Assembly: GCF_010389155.1 (NCBI RefSeq)
Contig: NC_057765.1
Location: forward strand, 25,484,980 to 25,548,979
Source of the DNA: Erigeron canadensis
Taxonomy: Eukaryota > Streptophyta > Magnoliopsida > Asterales > Asteraceae
Length of the DNA: 64,000 nucleotides
Direction of reading: 5' to 3'
The first letter of the stretch is position 1. The number at the start of each line of letters is the position of its first letter. The notes below the pieces were generated by a model. That model searched no databases, was not told the DNA's origin, and saw only the letters and a list, made by a program, of their open reading frames with translations. Both the position numbers and the translations under genes were made by a program. Of the stretch, positions 33,951 through 47,302 are shown in pieces.

Positions 33951-34830
33951 AATGTTTAATCCTCAAAAAATCAAAATGTGAATTTGGTTTTTTAAAAACA
34001 ACGTTAACAAATATTTTAAAAAAGAAAGTTTATAAAGCTTACATCTTATATGGTTGAAATAGTAAATGGTTTAAAATACCATTTGAACAAAGTACAAGGG
34101 TTATAATAGAAAACTGAGTAAACTATTGTATCTAATATCATAAAGTCAACATTATATTTGGTTAAATCATGCAGAGAAAAAAACGTACCTATATCAAACT
34201 AGTTTTTTATTCGGACATTGCCCCGAATGATGTAACGATATATCATTGACAACGTGAATAAAGTCGGTGATACGTAAATACTACACATACATTATATATA
34301 ACTTATAAAGCACGATCCTAAAACTAAAAGAAACAGCAACACGAAGAATTTCGCGTTGTAACTTTAACGAAAACAAATTATTAATATATATTTTGACTAA
34401 TTGTATTCTAGTTTATATCATATAATTAACACTCGTAAGTTATATGTGTAAAAACATAAGCTTTTAACTACATATTAAATTTTATATGCCTTGTCATTTT
34501 AAATTTGTATATAAAAAAGTTGTATATATATTATATACATATGCATATATTCTATGAAAAATGATATGATGATAGTACAAAAGTTGTGCTCTAAAATTAA
34601 ACACCTCCACGTAGAAGGTATATGATGCCTTTATGGCAAAAGACAATAAGAAACGGTGGGCTGATTTTCCAAGCTATCTCTCACAAATATGCCTTTATAG
34701 TGTCAAAAGTCAAAAGACTCAAAGTAATGTGGCAAAAGACGAAAATGACAAAAGTTTACTGTCTATAAACGGAACTTGAAATTAAGAGTGGTTAAGATGG
34801 ATCATCAATATACAGAAGGGGAGAGTTTAC

Positions 34831-34895
34831 CGGGGGAGGGAAGATGGAGAGTGCTCTTTTGCAGGGGACACCACCACCATTCAACTGTATGTACA
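34831..34895 (-). other. 5'UTR exon 1, copy 4
   Basis: Conserved UTR block ending at a GTAAAC donor at 34830. On the minus strand it reads GTTGAATGGTGGTGGTGTCC and then CTCTCCATCTTCCCTCCCCC. The upper limit is approximate. Confidence 0.6.
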
Positions 34896-34899
34896 TACA

Positions 34900-34948
34900 T
34901 ATACATTATATTACATTATGGAGTATATATAGGAAGTTCACGTGAAAA
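34900..34948 (-). promoter_or_regulatory. core promoter, copy 4 (G-box + TATA-like)
   Basis: CACGTG at 34939-34944 is followed on the minus strand by CCTATATATACTCC, then a short AT-rich stretch and the UTR exon. The layout is the same as in copies 1 and 2. Confidence 0.55.
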
Positions 34949-35392
34949 CGTACTAAGTCATTTTTTTTTTAATTGCCTGACACCATTTGTAGATCTAATC
35001 ATTTCATATATACTATATTATATATATGCATATGAACAATATAATATAAATTAGTGTAAAATGTTCATTTAAAACTAATAATTTTATGAAACTTAAAAAA
35101 CAATGTGTTTTCTTAAAAAAAAAAAAGTTATAAACACATTGTGTTAAATTCTGATCACAATGTGTTTTAGTCAATTTTTTAATTTTTATGAAAATTTTAG
35201 TTTTCAAATCATCACCACCCATAAACTAATACTATAATAGATACGAGTAATATATTATGATAAACTAATACTATCATAGATACGAGTAATATATTATGAT
35301 GTCCATCGATCAACGACTAAAGTCAAACAAAATTTGTATTATTTCTCAAAATTACATGCATAGCATGGTAGGTACACAAGGCATAAGGTTAT

Positions 35393-35963
35393 GGGCAAGG
35401 TTACGAAACTCAAAAATCAGGAACGTACCAGCGATAGGGAGACAAGATTTTTTAAAATCGGATAGAAATTGGATCGGTGAATAGTGGGTTTTTTATGTAT
35501 AAAATAATAGTTTTTGAAATTATATGTAGGAAAATATTAAAAATATATATAAAACTTTAAACTGAAACATAACATGATTTTTCAACTTAAACATAACAAT
35601 AATATACGAGTAATTAATAAAAGCTTTAAAAAAAAAATAAGATTTGACTTTGGTTGATCCGATCCGATACAACCAAGTCTTGACCGATATAGCCGTGTCT
35701 TGATCAAGTTGACCTGCGTCTGAAACCCTGACCGATTTTCAGACCGAATATGACAAACTCGTATCGTCAATCGGCCGAGACATGATCCGACTCGGCCGTG
35801 TCGGCAGAGTTTCACAGGACTGGTTATGAGAGGGGACATTAGTACCACTATTTTTTACACATCTACCACAAACATGCAATTAATACTGATTTGTAGAATC
35901 AGTTATAAAACATTTATATTGTGATAAATTAATAAAAACACAATGATACGTTATCATTTCCCT
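35393..35963. mobile_element. 571-bp insertion with 7-bp flanking repeat
   Basis: AGGTTAT occurs at 35386-35392 and 35964-35970. The equivalent upstream region of copy 1 (about 9760) has it once and continues directly to ACCACATAATAATA. The insertion holds GC-richer text with repeated GATCGGT/GACCGA words at 35640-35820 and no open gene. Seven of eight flanking bases agree, so an 8-bp hAT-type duplication is possible; the termini are not diagnostic. Confidence 0.6.
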
Positions 35964-35970
35964 AGGTTAT

Positions 35971-37710
35971 ATGACCACATAATAATAAATAATATACTAG
36001 TATATAAATTCTTGTCAAGTGACGGACAAAAAGCATAAGGCTAATTAATCAAATACAGTTGGTAAACTTAAGTAGGGACGTCCCATGGATCTTAAAGGCA
36101 TTGCGCTGCATTAATTTATATGGACCTTTAGTTATATAAAAAAATTATACTAAGTGAAAGATATTTGGGGAAAAATTTTATTTCATTTATTTGTTTAGCT
36201 CGTCGTAATGACAGCGTATGCAAACAAAATAACCAAATTTTATAGGAAGAAGTTCTATTATTAGAATAACAAAAAACATTACCAACGCAAATTCAAAAGG
36301 TTATCCATATTATTTACGTATTCTCTCGTTTTATTGAATAACAAAATATCTTTTATAGTGAGCAACAACAAAAACACAATATTACATTGTAATCATTGAG
36401 TATTATAATATGAATATTTAATATTAGCAAATAGATAATTGAACTTTTGGGCCCTTAAACAAAACGAGGACCTGTTCTTTTGCGCATGTTGAACACCCTC
36501 AAATGCAGCCACGAACTTAAGGAATCCACCTTGTTTCTACTCATGGTGCTTGATGTCCGATCCTGCTTTCAACCCGACTCGCATCTCCGACCCGCTCGTC
36601 ATTTTCAAATCTATTTTTGGAAAGTTTCTAAAAACCAATTTTAGAAACTTCTAGTTATTACCTTTTACAATGGATATTTGTTACAAATTCGCGTGCGACC
36701 CTAAAGGTTCATAGATATGACGCCATTTAAATATATTAGAATATTCTCATATTGTCAATAGATAAACGACTTAGACATTAGAATCACTGAAAACGATGGA
36801 AATAAGTATTTTGGTCACAAGTATTCCTCATTTCCATTGTTTGGCCTGAAAAATGACTCAAGAGGCTTGGACCAAAAATGCAAGTTGGTGTCCCTTTATG
36901 TATCAAATCCAAGCTAACAAGTTATAAAACATTTAGACGGTCATCTTTTAATGCAATTACAACTTATTAATATATAGATCTTATTTGACCAATGGACTCC
37001 AAAGGCAACATATGCTTTTACGTTCATAAACACCATAGTGAAAAATCACATACATATACAAGATCAATCAAACGTTCGTTTGCAAAACACTAATACAAGT
37101 CAAGTTAACCAAATTGATCAACTAATCAAAGTTTGACCCAAAAAGTCAACAGCAATCCAAATCACAAGTAACCAACTTTTTAACCATCAATTAAACATTG
37201 TCACCACTAAATGGGATTCATCATAATGTCTAGCCAAACACTAATCCAACTACTCACAAAATAATCATCATAAGACAAACACAAATAATCATAACATAAA
37301 TCATAAAAGGGTTAAACATCCCTGCTGTTGACTATAGGGATGTTGGTTGCAGTCATGTGAAAATCAGGGGCAGACTTGTATCATTCATAAACTTAAAGGG
37401 TTAAAAGTATAAATTTTTTAAAAAATTTCCTTCAACTGCAGCTGTAGTTGACTGCATATTTCATTCTCCCGTCATAAAAACCATGTTTGTTTACCATAAA
37501 TGAAAAGAGTAATAGAAATACAACCCAAAATTTTGTAGAATGAATGATGAAAATAGAGTCCACTTATTTAATCTCCTTCGATCTTCATAAGCAAATTTTT
37601 TGAAAATAAAGATGAAATAGATAAAAAAGGGTTTTGTTTTGTGATAAAAAATGGATTTTATTGTGGATGAAGGTTGAATGATGGAGTGTGTGTGAAAGGT
37701 GAGATGAGAG
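35971..37710. other. non-coding spacer between copies 4 and 5
   Basis: No gene or clear element is recognised. Text at 36460-36610 is GC-richer and may be a fragment of old coding or element DNA, but no frame can be supported. Confidence 0.4.
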
Positions 37711-38440
37711 TAGGGGTGTTTGTGGTTTGATTTTTAACCAGTTAAACTGTAATCGAACCGTTTAAAAAACAGGAAAAAAAATAACAAACCGTTTTGAATT
37801 TGGTTTGGAGTTTGGTTTGTAACCAAAACCGAATTATATATTTGGTTTGGTTATGGGTATAAGATAATGAATTAGGTTAAACCGAAAAAATCAAACAACT
37901 TATATTATTATTATGTATTTTTAAAAATATTAATAGATATCATTATTTGTATGGATAATTATTAATGTATTTTATACTTTTGATGTCTATTTATTTATTA
38001 TATTTATATTTTCTTTAAATTAGAAAAATTCAAGTGACAAACAATAAAAAACTTGATGAAGAATTTTTAATAATGGTGACAAGCAAGAGTTTAGTTGTTT
38101 CGGTATTTTCTTAGACTAGTTTCTATTAATTTTTTTTTTTTTTTTTATCTTTTTTGTGTTTGAAGTCTAAATAGAACTTTGGTGAAAATTGAAATTATTA
38201 ACCTATTTTGGTTAAACACAACTTAAACAACAAAAAAATGGTGAATTTGTGTTTTTTATATATGGTTTATTCGGTTTTAAACCGAAACCAAACCGAATTC
38301 TAATTTGGTTTTTGTTTTGTTTTTTCTATTTTGAATTAGGTTTTGGCTCGGTTTTGGTTTTGAAAAATAAAAATAAAAACCCGGAAAAACCTGGATTAAA
38401 TATACCGAATAATCGAAAACCGAACCGATGAACACCCTTA
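37711..38440. mobile_element. hAT-type MITE, about 730 bp
   Basis: The ends are TAGGGGTGTTTGTGGTTTG and ...CGAACCGATGAACACCCTTA, the TAGGGGTGTTC-type inverted termini common in plant hAT MITEs. The subterminal regions are rich in AACCGAA/TTCGGTT words in both orientations. The flanking 8-mers GATGAGAG and TATAAGAG agree at 6 of 8 positions, a plausible aged target duplication. The small frame at 38249-38431 lies in the repeat and is not a gene. Confidence 0.75.
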
Positions 38441-39164
38441 TATAAGAGGATAGTTTGTGAAAAATATTAAGCGTCTATCTCAAAATATCCGATCCTCACC
38501 CCTAATCTCGGTTATTTTATATGCCCCTCCAAAATGAATTCTCATCTCATACCAAATAAAGGATTCGTTTCCTCTCCCTGTCCTCAAATTCAAGAAGGAT
38601 AAAAATTGTTGTTGTCATCAGTCCAGCCACCAAAACAAGCAAATATTATTTCTCCTTTTGTCTGGTCCCATACTCCCATACTCTGTACTCCCATACTCCC
38701 ATCCACCGAAAATAATAAAAGGAAATACATTTGTGGTGGGCTGTGATTCGTGAGTCAACATCTTCTTTCACAAAATAAATAGCAAATCGGAGCTGCGCTC
38801 CCACTTGAAGTTAAATGCAGTTGACAAAAATTGTATGGCTCCAGTGCGTGTAATGACGTCCTCCCAGCCGAACCATAAATAGAAATTGCTTGTGGGGTAG
38901 TACAGATTCTTTTTCTTGTTTCTTGCCTAGAATAGCAATGAACTTAATTACCATTTTAAGTCATTTTTATCCGTTTAAGCTTCGAATTATCATGATGCTC
39001 AATGTACCTACCTATATAAACGCTTATACAAATACTAAGTAGCTATTTTAATACAAATTTTGACTTAAAATACTAACAAGTAAATGATACGAGTAATAGC
39101 TAACAAATAATCATCTAAAATATGTATAATTTAGCTAATATCAATAATCGTAAATCATCTTTTG
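38441..39164. other. non-coding spacer
   Basis: Nothing recognised. The shared array spacer block begins at about 39165. Confidence 0.4.
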
Positions 39165-39365
39165 CACATGAATAAGCTGAGTTTCACATTGTTATCGGTG
39201 ACGTCTCCTCCATATTTGAAACTTTTGCATAAATTAGTGAACTTGCTTACATTCTTGTGTGGATCAGATTTGGCTTGACCATCATTAGGGGTTATCTTGG
39301 ATCATTATGAGGTGATGTCTTTTGACCAAGAACGATCCTCCTAAATTAGGTGCTAAAATGGACGA
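39165..39365. repeat. array spacer block (copy c)
   Basis: Third occurrence of the block at 1-250 and 10510-10745. Here it breaks off near 39360 and the SPNS downstream flank follows. Confidence 0.75.
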
Positions 39366-39788
39366 TTGCATACTTCAAAATATAAAACGTTGAAAATAAC
39401 TATTAGAATAGAAACATGCTAAACAAGTTCTACTTGGCTCAATCCAAGAACCTGCTAAAGTTTGCCCTGAATGTAAGGTCAAGTTGAGTTGAAACAAGAA
39501 ATACTTGACTGAAGTTCAACCGGGCTTCCAACACTAATTACACATATACGAGTATTAACATTTAACGGACTGAAAACATGATAAGAACTCGAGTCGGGTT
39601 GTTTGCATACTGGATCTGACTCTGTCCAACCCAAGATAAATGAAAGGTCATATACCTGCTAATAGAAGTTTATACATAGTCTGCCAGTAGAATGTTACAA
39701 CACAAATAGGAAAACTTCTTGAAAACAACAATGAGAGGGGATGCTGTACATTTGCTTCATCTTGAATCTATCATCCATCTATTCATGC

Positions 39789-42700
39789 TTAAAGTGAAGT
39801 GGAAGTAGGAAGCGCATCATCCGGCTTATTTTCAAGCAACGGTATTATATCTGACTGCTTGGTAGTGGTCACTAGATTCTCATTGTCTTCATTGTATCTG
39901 TCTGCACTGTGAAGAAAAATGCCTGCAAAATCAACATGCCAAAGAAACATGAAAATGTTCAGAGCTTTAAAATGCCACTTGACCGCATCTTATCTACTAC
40001 TAGGCAACTTTCAATTGCTTCATCCTCATTAAGAGTCCATTCATTGTTCGATACAGGTGTATTGACCAAGTCAAATACCTATCATGCTCTTTGGGGATTA
40101 TAACGTAAAGAAAAGCTTAATGATCAATATGATTGATAATTTGTAAAGATATGGGATAGAAAGATAGATAAAAATGTTGGTGCAATTTTACCAAAAATAC
40201 AAAAACAGTTGAATGACTATGTTCTTGTAACACCATACCTATAAACCATATTCCAGCAGCCAAAAAGAATACTGAAGTTAAGATCAGAGCTGATGTCCTC
40301 CAGTTGTCAACTTTATCCTGTGTAAGGAAACGCCAGAAATTTGCTTTTACATTGAAAATTCATCACATCGGAAAAAAGTCGCGAAATGATAGTGAATATA
40401 TAACTTGAGGTAGAGCTAGGTCAAACATCAATATACCATCTAGTCATTTAGATAAGAATATATTCAAATAAAACTAGTGAAGCCAATGAAAGCAACCCCT
40501 GAATTCCTGTTGTTTGGAATTTCTCAGTTTTGGGTTTTGTTCTATCATATGGGTCCTCATTAACTTAATGTGGGTTCGCAAACTAAAACATGTAGAAGGG
40601 AGGCAAATGTTATCGTATCAGTTCAGCCTAAGAACTAGAGGTGCCAAACTTGACCAGTTTACCCTGATAAATAGATCAATTTCAGTTTGAACATGCCAAG
40701 TAAAAATAGCTATATTGGAAACAGATAAAAACAGATCCTAAGTCTCTTAAGGTTACATAAATCTTCCTAAATCATGTTCCTGAGAAAAATGAAACTATAT
40801 ACACAGTAATTATTTGCAATATACTTGATCAATAAATAATCAATATCGGAGATCTGCTTTGGGTCTGTCCAGCCTTGTCCATTTCAACCCTTTCTGATAT
40901 GAACCTTTATTACATGACCCAGTTTGACCAGTTGCTCAACCCACCCATTTTGTCACCTTCTAGCCATGTAGAAGGAACTAAAAGACAAACCTGGAGTATC
41001 CCAACAAGTGGAGAGGATGGCACATCACCAAAAATGTGAATAGATACAGTTGACATAGCCATAGATAATGGTCGTAGACTTGGTTTAACAGTATGGAGAC
41101 AAACAAAATTCACAGGACCCTGCAGCGTATACAATGTACTTCTCAAATCAGAATAACAAATACTATAAAAAATGACATCAAAGTTTAAAATTTACATCCT
41201 TAACAAAAGGAGTTACCTGAGTGGCAAAAACGAGAATCTCCCCAATAAGAAAGAGAGCCATGTAAACGTACAAGTTACTAAAACAAAAGGCACTAAAGCA
41301 AAATATTGCTCCAAAGAACGTCGTTGCAGAAAGCAGCTGCAAATTGTAAGAACATACAAACACAAATTTATGGCTCATTTTTAAGAAATTGGGTAAGTCA
41401 GCAAAGTTACACGATATTCAAATCCTCAATGTACAAGTTTGACATAGAGATAGCAAAAATGACCAGGTTAGGTGGTTTGGGTAAGTAGTCAAAATAAGTT
41501 ATTAGGTAAGTATATATACTTTAAATTCGTGTCCCCTATCGGAGCCATTTGGCCCATTCTCTAAAGCCTTTTGTTATTTTACCGGCTTGAACCAATAGAG
41601 ATAAATTTGAGGCATCAGCCTATTAAAATATAGATTGCCACCTCCAACTTGAAGACTGCAATATCTCCAGAATAGATAATAGAAATCTCTACCTTAAAAG
41701 CATTAGGGATAGTGGAATTCATGCGATCCAAGATGATACTTCCCCCCAATGTGCCTACAATTCCACCAATTATTGTGATTCCTCCAAATAAGATATCAGC
41801 ATTATTCTGTGGAAGTTGAAACATTCAGAGAAAAACTTGGCAGCCTTCTTCTAATTCGTTAAATCACATTAAAGTGTACCGTTTGTAACACAACCCAAAA
41901 ACCAATGTGAAAACCATATGTGCTTACCATTTGATATATGCTATAACCAGCCTTTGGTCCCCAGTATGAATATGCACCAATGACAAAGTTATAAGCAATA
42001 TAACCTAGAACATTTATCACATATATCTTCTCGTGCAAAAGAGCTTGTATATCTAGCCAGAATCTGGATAACTGGTTGAATGTAAATGAAAGGTAGCTGC
42101 AAAAAAAAAAAAAAATCAAATTTATGTAACTTAAAACAGGTTTAATCCTTTAATCCACATATCAATGATTTTATAGAAGAGAGTTGTATATGATGCTATT
42201 GCTTTAAAGAAACACCTGGAATGTTCCTTATGGCTATGGTCAGGAAGATCATCATTCAAAGGCGTTGGGAACTTCTTATCAGTTGACATGCCTATATAGC
42301 TAAAAACTCATCAAAAAATGAAGAAAACCGATATTCGGTTAGTATTATAGATGAAAAACTAATACCAAATGTACCTTTCATATGTAAAGGTTTCATAGTA
42401 AAACCCAAGATAGCAAATGGCAGCATTAAAATTGCCTCGCCAAAAAATGCATAACGCCAACCTAAACTAGCTCCAACCTATGAAACATAGAACAGGCATT
42501 AATTTGACCTAGTGAGGTCAACATAGATTATTTGAGTAATTATCAAAGCCGACAAGAAAAAAGATCAAGTACGTACCAGTCCTCCATAAACATAACCAAC
42601 GGCAATTCCAGTCGGTATGCACATGTAGAATATTCCTAGCCATGCTGTTCTCTATGGAAGAAATGAATAGAAGCTTTTAAAATCTAATAGGTTTAACTTA

Positions 42701-45700
42701 CAACTTCATATTCTCACAAACTATGTTAAATGGGACAGCAATTTATCTTTATCTTGCTTTACCACCTAATATACACAAGGTGCCATATCTATGACTTATT
42801 TCGCAAACTACAAGAAATGGCCTTACAAGTGTTTTTTTTTTCATGTTTATTGATATGGTACTTTGAACTAAATCCTGCTGCAACACATAAGGATACACCA
42901 CATTAAAGGTACTAGTCAACTACTCAACTTGCATTCTTTTAGTGAACCATAAAAACATCCAAACCATGTTTAAGCTTTAAATTTGTGTTCACAAATTTCA
43001 AAAACCAAAAGATAGATTTTTCAAAACGTATACAGATGTGGGGTAATTACCAAGTGAGAAAGAGAACCTGATCTACTGGAGCATTGTCATCAATGAATGG
43101 AGCTGCAAGACTTATGAAAGAAGCTTCACCAACACCAACTAACCTGAAAACAGCAATACTTCAGTGTCGCCAAAAGCTACAACCAGAAGTCACATGCTAC
43201 AAAAGTCTATGATGTTTGAAGTAGTCAGCTCACATTCGGCATATTGTGATAGACCAAAAGTCAACTGAAAACCCACAACCAGCTGCAGCAAAAGTCCATA
43301 CAGACAAACCAACTCCAATAAGCCTAAAAGGATTGATGCTGCAGGTATAAACGCACAATTAAGCTATCTTGACCCAAAATGTACCATGATTGAAATCCTA
43401 AAACATTACCAAATAACGTAGTATAAAACATTTTGATAAAGTACAGCATATAATAAGTGACATACATGTACAAAAATGGTATTACACAACACAAAATGGT
43501 ACTAAATAATCTCAAAGTATACAAACAAGATACTATTATAATAAGATAAGTGGTATTTGACAATGGTATGTGATAATTCAAAATCACAAAATGATATGAT
43601 AAGGGAAGAACAATAGATATCAAACAAACTGAAATCGTGAAGAAAAAAAGTAACTTCTAACAACCTCGAGGTTTAAGAAATTTATCTATCATTAAGTCAA
43701 AGAAATTCCAGTAAATATCATATTATTTGTGTGAACAAAAACTTTCAACATACATCTATATCAGCACATCATCATTTTATGTAGTGCAATTGCACAAACG
43801 GTTGTTTACGTGCCACTAGTGATAGGGAAGGGAAAAGTAAAATGGAGGTTTATATCCGTCTATCAAATATCAACCTGCTGAATTTGATGACCCATTTTAG
43901 AAAAAATAACCATTTTACAAGCTGCTCAATTGCTCATGCAGCCTAATACACATTATGACCCATTCTAATAGGTTTCATTGGAATATATGTTAGCCCTAAA
44001 ATATGGAATTTAGGTTATGCCTTAGCTAATATGGCTATTGTGCTATATACTTAGTTTGATATAGCTGTTATGTTTAGGGTATTAGTAAAAATGCTAGATC
44101 ACTATTGGAATAGAGTTTATGGAGCGTTATTGTATGAGACAATTTCTATCAAAAGCAGACTGAACCTTTATTATTTACATATTTTGGTTGATCTTTTAAA
44201 TAGAAACCTTATATATTTGATGTCCTTACGGAAAGGAGTAACTTCAATGAAACCTATAAAACATATCATTTTAAATTACGAATGTTTAGGTGCTCTGAAC
44301 TCAACCATCAGGTAGTACCACTACAAGAACAATCGTTTATGAAAACCTGAAGTAGGGACACATTATATGCTGACCCGCAAGATAGTTACATCATTAAAGA
44401 TTTACCACCTGGTATAAGACTAATACATAAAAATGAATTCATTAAAGATAAACGTTTCATCAAACTCTTCCCTGTTCTATTCAGGTTCTAGGAAACACCC
44501 TGATTAATGTCTATAAAAAGGTGCTTACTTCAGTATATATATATATATATACACTCAGTTATGCAGGTCTACTCCTAATATGAACATGGTTTTTGAAATG
44601 AGTGAAAATCATCATTCTTTGTTAGAAAAAGGATGATTGCTATGTAATGGTAGTCTCGGTTCCATCTTCACGATTATATCCTAACTCAAGGAATTCAACT
44701 TTTGAGCAAAACGGGATAGATGCAAGACCACTACCGAGTGCGACCTAAAAAAAATTAAGTACACCAATAAACAACTTTATTCGTTGAAAGCAGATGTTTT
44801 ATTGGATTGTCCAGAAAACACATAAAAAAGGATCCAATATCCACGTATCTGGATCAAAAATCACTACAACATTTATAGAACCAAATAGAATTTTTCATGA
44901 CACAGAGGCAGTTTCTTTATTGTCCAGAACAAAATTACAATTCCCCCTATCTGGCTTTTGTGGTTCCATAAATAGTTTGCTAACAGACCTATGAAAATGG
45001 AGACCTGGATTTAACAAAAAAAAATTATAAATATGCTTTCTCTTCATTATGCTTGCTTCATATTTCTTTTTTCTTACCAGTGCCAAAGGATAAGGATTTA
45101 ATACTTGAACTTTATTATCACCTGACTACCCTAGTATATGGAGCAAGCTCATACACTCTAGCTTAGATTAGATTACACTTGACAAAGATGTCCACCAGCC
45201 ATTCCCCATATATCATACTTTTCTTAAAAAATTAGTGTGACAGATATACATATATACTTGTTAGCAAATTAGCGTAACGCCGTAAACCCAACATTTTGGT
45301 ATCTGTTAAAAAAGGTAGGGTAAAGATTTATTAGAGACTAACTACCTCTTGGCCAATGATGCAAATATTGGAGAGGCAACAAGAAGTCCAACCATGAAGG
45401 CGGATGAAATAACACCATCTCTAAAATTGGTCAGATCAAAATCACCCCTGTAGAAAAGTGAACATACAAAAATCATTTGACCCGTGATGTTATACAGAAA
45501 CAGAACACATTAAGAAATAAAACTTACTGAATTCCACTACCATCGGAGCAAACACCACTTTCCGTGCAACTTCTGGGACTCCCATTTACACCATTACTTG
45601 CAATGGCTCCTCGGTCCACATAATTCACCATGTTGATGACACAAAATACTACAAGCAACCTGTGCATATAGAATCTATGAGTCCCACGAAATCATTTTAC

Positions 45701-46889
45701 ACTCAAAATTAACTAATGATGTAAAGAACAGTCAGCCCACTGATGCACGTAGATATGACAGAAAGTACTGTTTCACATTCATCTCGTTTCAGAGTTGGGT
45801 TGTGTTTGGTAATGGAATGGATGAGGTAACGAAATAAACATGATAGTTGAATGAGCCACTACAATTCTAATGTCCTGTTTGATTGCTCTAAAGATATTGT
45901 ACATTTGTACTGAATAAATAAGTATATAAACAAGATACCCGATTAATAAACAAGTTAACAATAGACTAACCAGCAGCACTTATCACATTCTCTATGAGTT
46001 CCGAGAAAACTTGCAACGCCATTCATCCTCTTGACTTATAACCCTATTACTAACATATATCTCTACAAGAAAACCATAAGCCACTATCGATACCCTATAT
46101 GATATAATCTCCATATAGTCTTTGTTCTTTTCAGCTAATACACAATCATGATGCTATTTTTAAGCCACTGGAAAATCTTTAAATGAACATACGGAATTTT
46201 CTGCCATGGAAGCTTTTAAGATCGACAAGTCTCCAGGAATGAGATATTTTCTTGACAAAATAGCTAGTGAATTAGATACAAATTTAACACACCATCATTA
46301 ATGTTCTCTCTATTTAGTTTTTAATGTGCAACAGATTCATGATTGTAAAGGGGTTATTTGGTCAATTATATTATAAACAAAATGAAATGGATGAAAAACA
46401 TCGGGGAGGCTAATAAATGGAAGATACAGTCTTGACTTGAACATGATTCCAGGTAAATTGATTCATTCGATTTAAACGAAATCATCTTTTTTCCATTCAA
46501 ATGAAAACTTTTGTTCCAACCTCTATTCCAGCAAACCAAACACAATCTTAAGTCATTCACCAAAAAGATGCAATCAAAGAGATCAACCTAAAAATAATGT
46601 CAGACTATTAACTTATCGAATCCAATAACCCTAATTAGGCCTAAACAATGAACAACAAACAGAGAATCCAAAAACAGATTCTCAATCTTTAAATTTACGA
46701 TATAATGAGAATTTGACAAATATGGGAATTGCCGCAGTACTACAACAGGACATCTTTTTTCAGTGGGTCCCAAAAAAAAAAAAAAGGAAAGAAAAAAATG
46801 AAAGAAAGGATAAGAAGTGTCTACCTTTTAGGAGTGAACCAAGAAGGAGCTGGAGGCTCATCAGATAAAGCAGCTGTACCTATAGCCAT
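39789..46889 (-). CDS. SPNS: SPNS-like MFS transporter, copy 5 (14 exons, 487 aa)
   Basis: Spinster-homolog MFS transporter, expected to have 12 membrane segments. Exons in transcript order: 46825-46889, 45528-45659, 45346-45447, 43234-43323, 43068-43143, 42577-42651, 42375-42477, 42216-42291, 41928-42096, 41693-41806, 41217-41336, 40991-41119, 40239-40317, 39789-39922. They total 1464 nt, open, with GT..AG throughout. This copy keeps the family consensus best: NYVDRGAIASNGVNG (D37-R38), GVGEASF (E136), PFIDDNAP, YNFVIGAYSYWGPKAGY (275-291), GEILVFATQ (E367), VKPSLRPLSMAMSTVSIHIFGDVPSSPLVG (386-414). The cytosolic tail has an acidic dileucine-type motif D-I-I-P-L-L (468-473). An in-frame Met lies further upstream, but the start at 46889 is conserved in all copies. 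It is probably the ancestral-function member. Confidence 0.92.
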
Positions 46890-46959
46890 CTCTATCTCTA
46901 TCTCTATAGGCTTTTCTGATTTCTTAAACTTCTTCAAGTACTTTGTTACAAACCTTTCT
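46890..46959 (-). other. 5'UTR part of exon 2, copy 5
   Basis: GA-rich leader (GATAGAGATAGAGATAGAG before the ATG) starting after a TTGGCAG acceptor at 46960-46961. The upstream intron is about 1.1 kb. Confidence 0.6.
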
Positions 46960-47192
46960 CTGCCAACACACGGATATATATATATATATATATACACCCA
47001 ACTTAGGTTCATGGACCATCTCATAGACATTGTTGTATTTGCATAGTTTTTAAGACAAATTGCCAAACAAAATAAAATATATATCATTATCAGTCGTCAA
47101 CAAGAGGCACCTAGAATGTAGAGGTACCAATAAAAAGTCTAAAGTTCAATTTCTCTAATTTAAAGGAAAAAAAGCCAACATATGTTTTAGCA

Positions 47193-47302
47193 GGGTGGCG
47201 ATTTACACCACCAAATATGTTTCACAGTATTGTACAGTACAACATTCTAAAGCACATTCTGTGGTGTATGGTTAAAATTAGGTGGTGTACGGACCATCAC
47301 CC
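47193..47302. mobile_element. small foldback in the 5'UTR intron of copy 5
   Basis: GGGTGGCGATTTACACCACC at the left and the reverse complement GGGTGATGGTCCGTACACCA at the right form imperfect inverted ends of a segment of about 110 bp that the other copies lack at this point. Target duplications are not clear. A MITE is the likeliest reading. Confidence 0.45.

Noticed and set aside
44536..44553. TA microsatellites (also 632-651, 46975-46992, 58730-58756) as coding or regulatory sites
   Set aside because: Simple repeats that produce YIYIYI frames. No evidence of function.
46821..47087. Upstream in-frame Met codons for SPNS copy 5 (longer N-terminus)
   Set aside because: The extension includes a translated TA repeat and the splice acceptor of the 5'UTR intron, and it is not conserved in the other copies.
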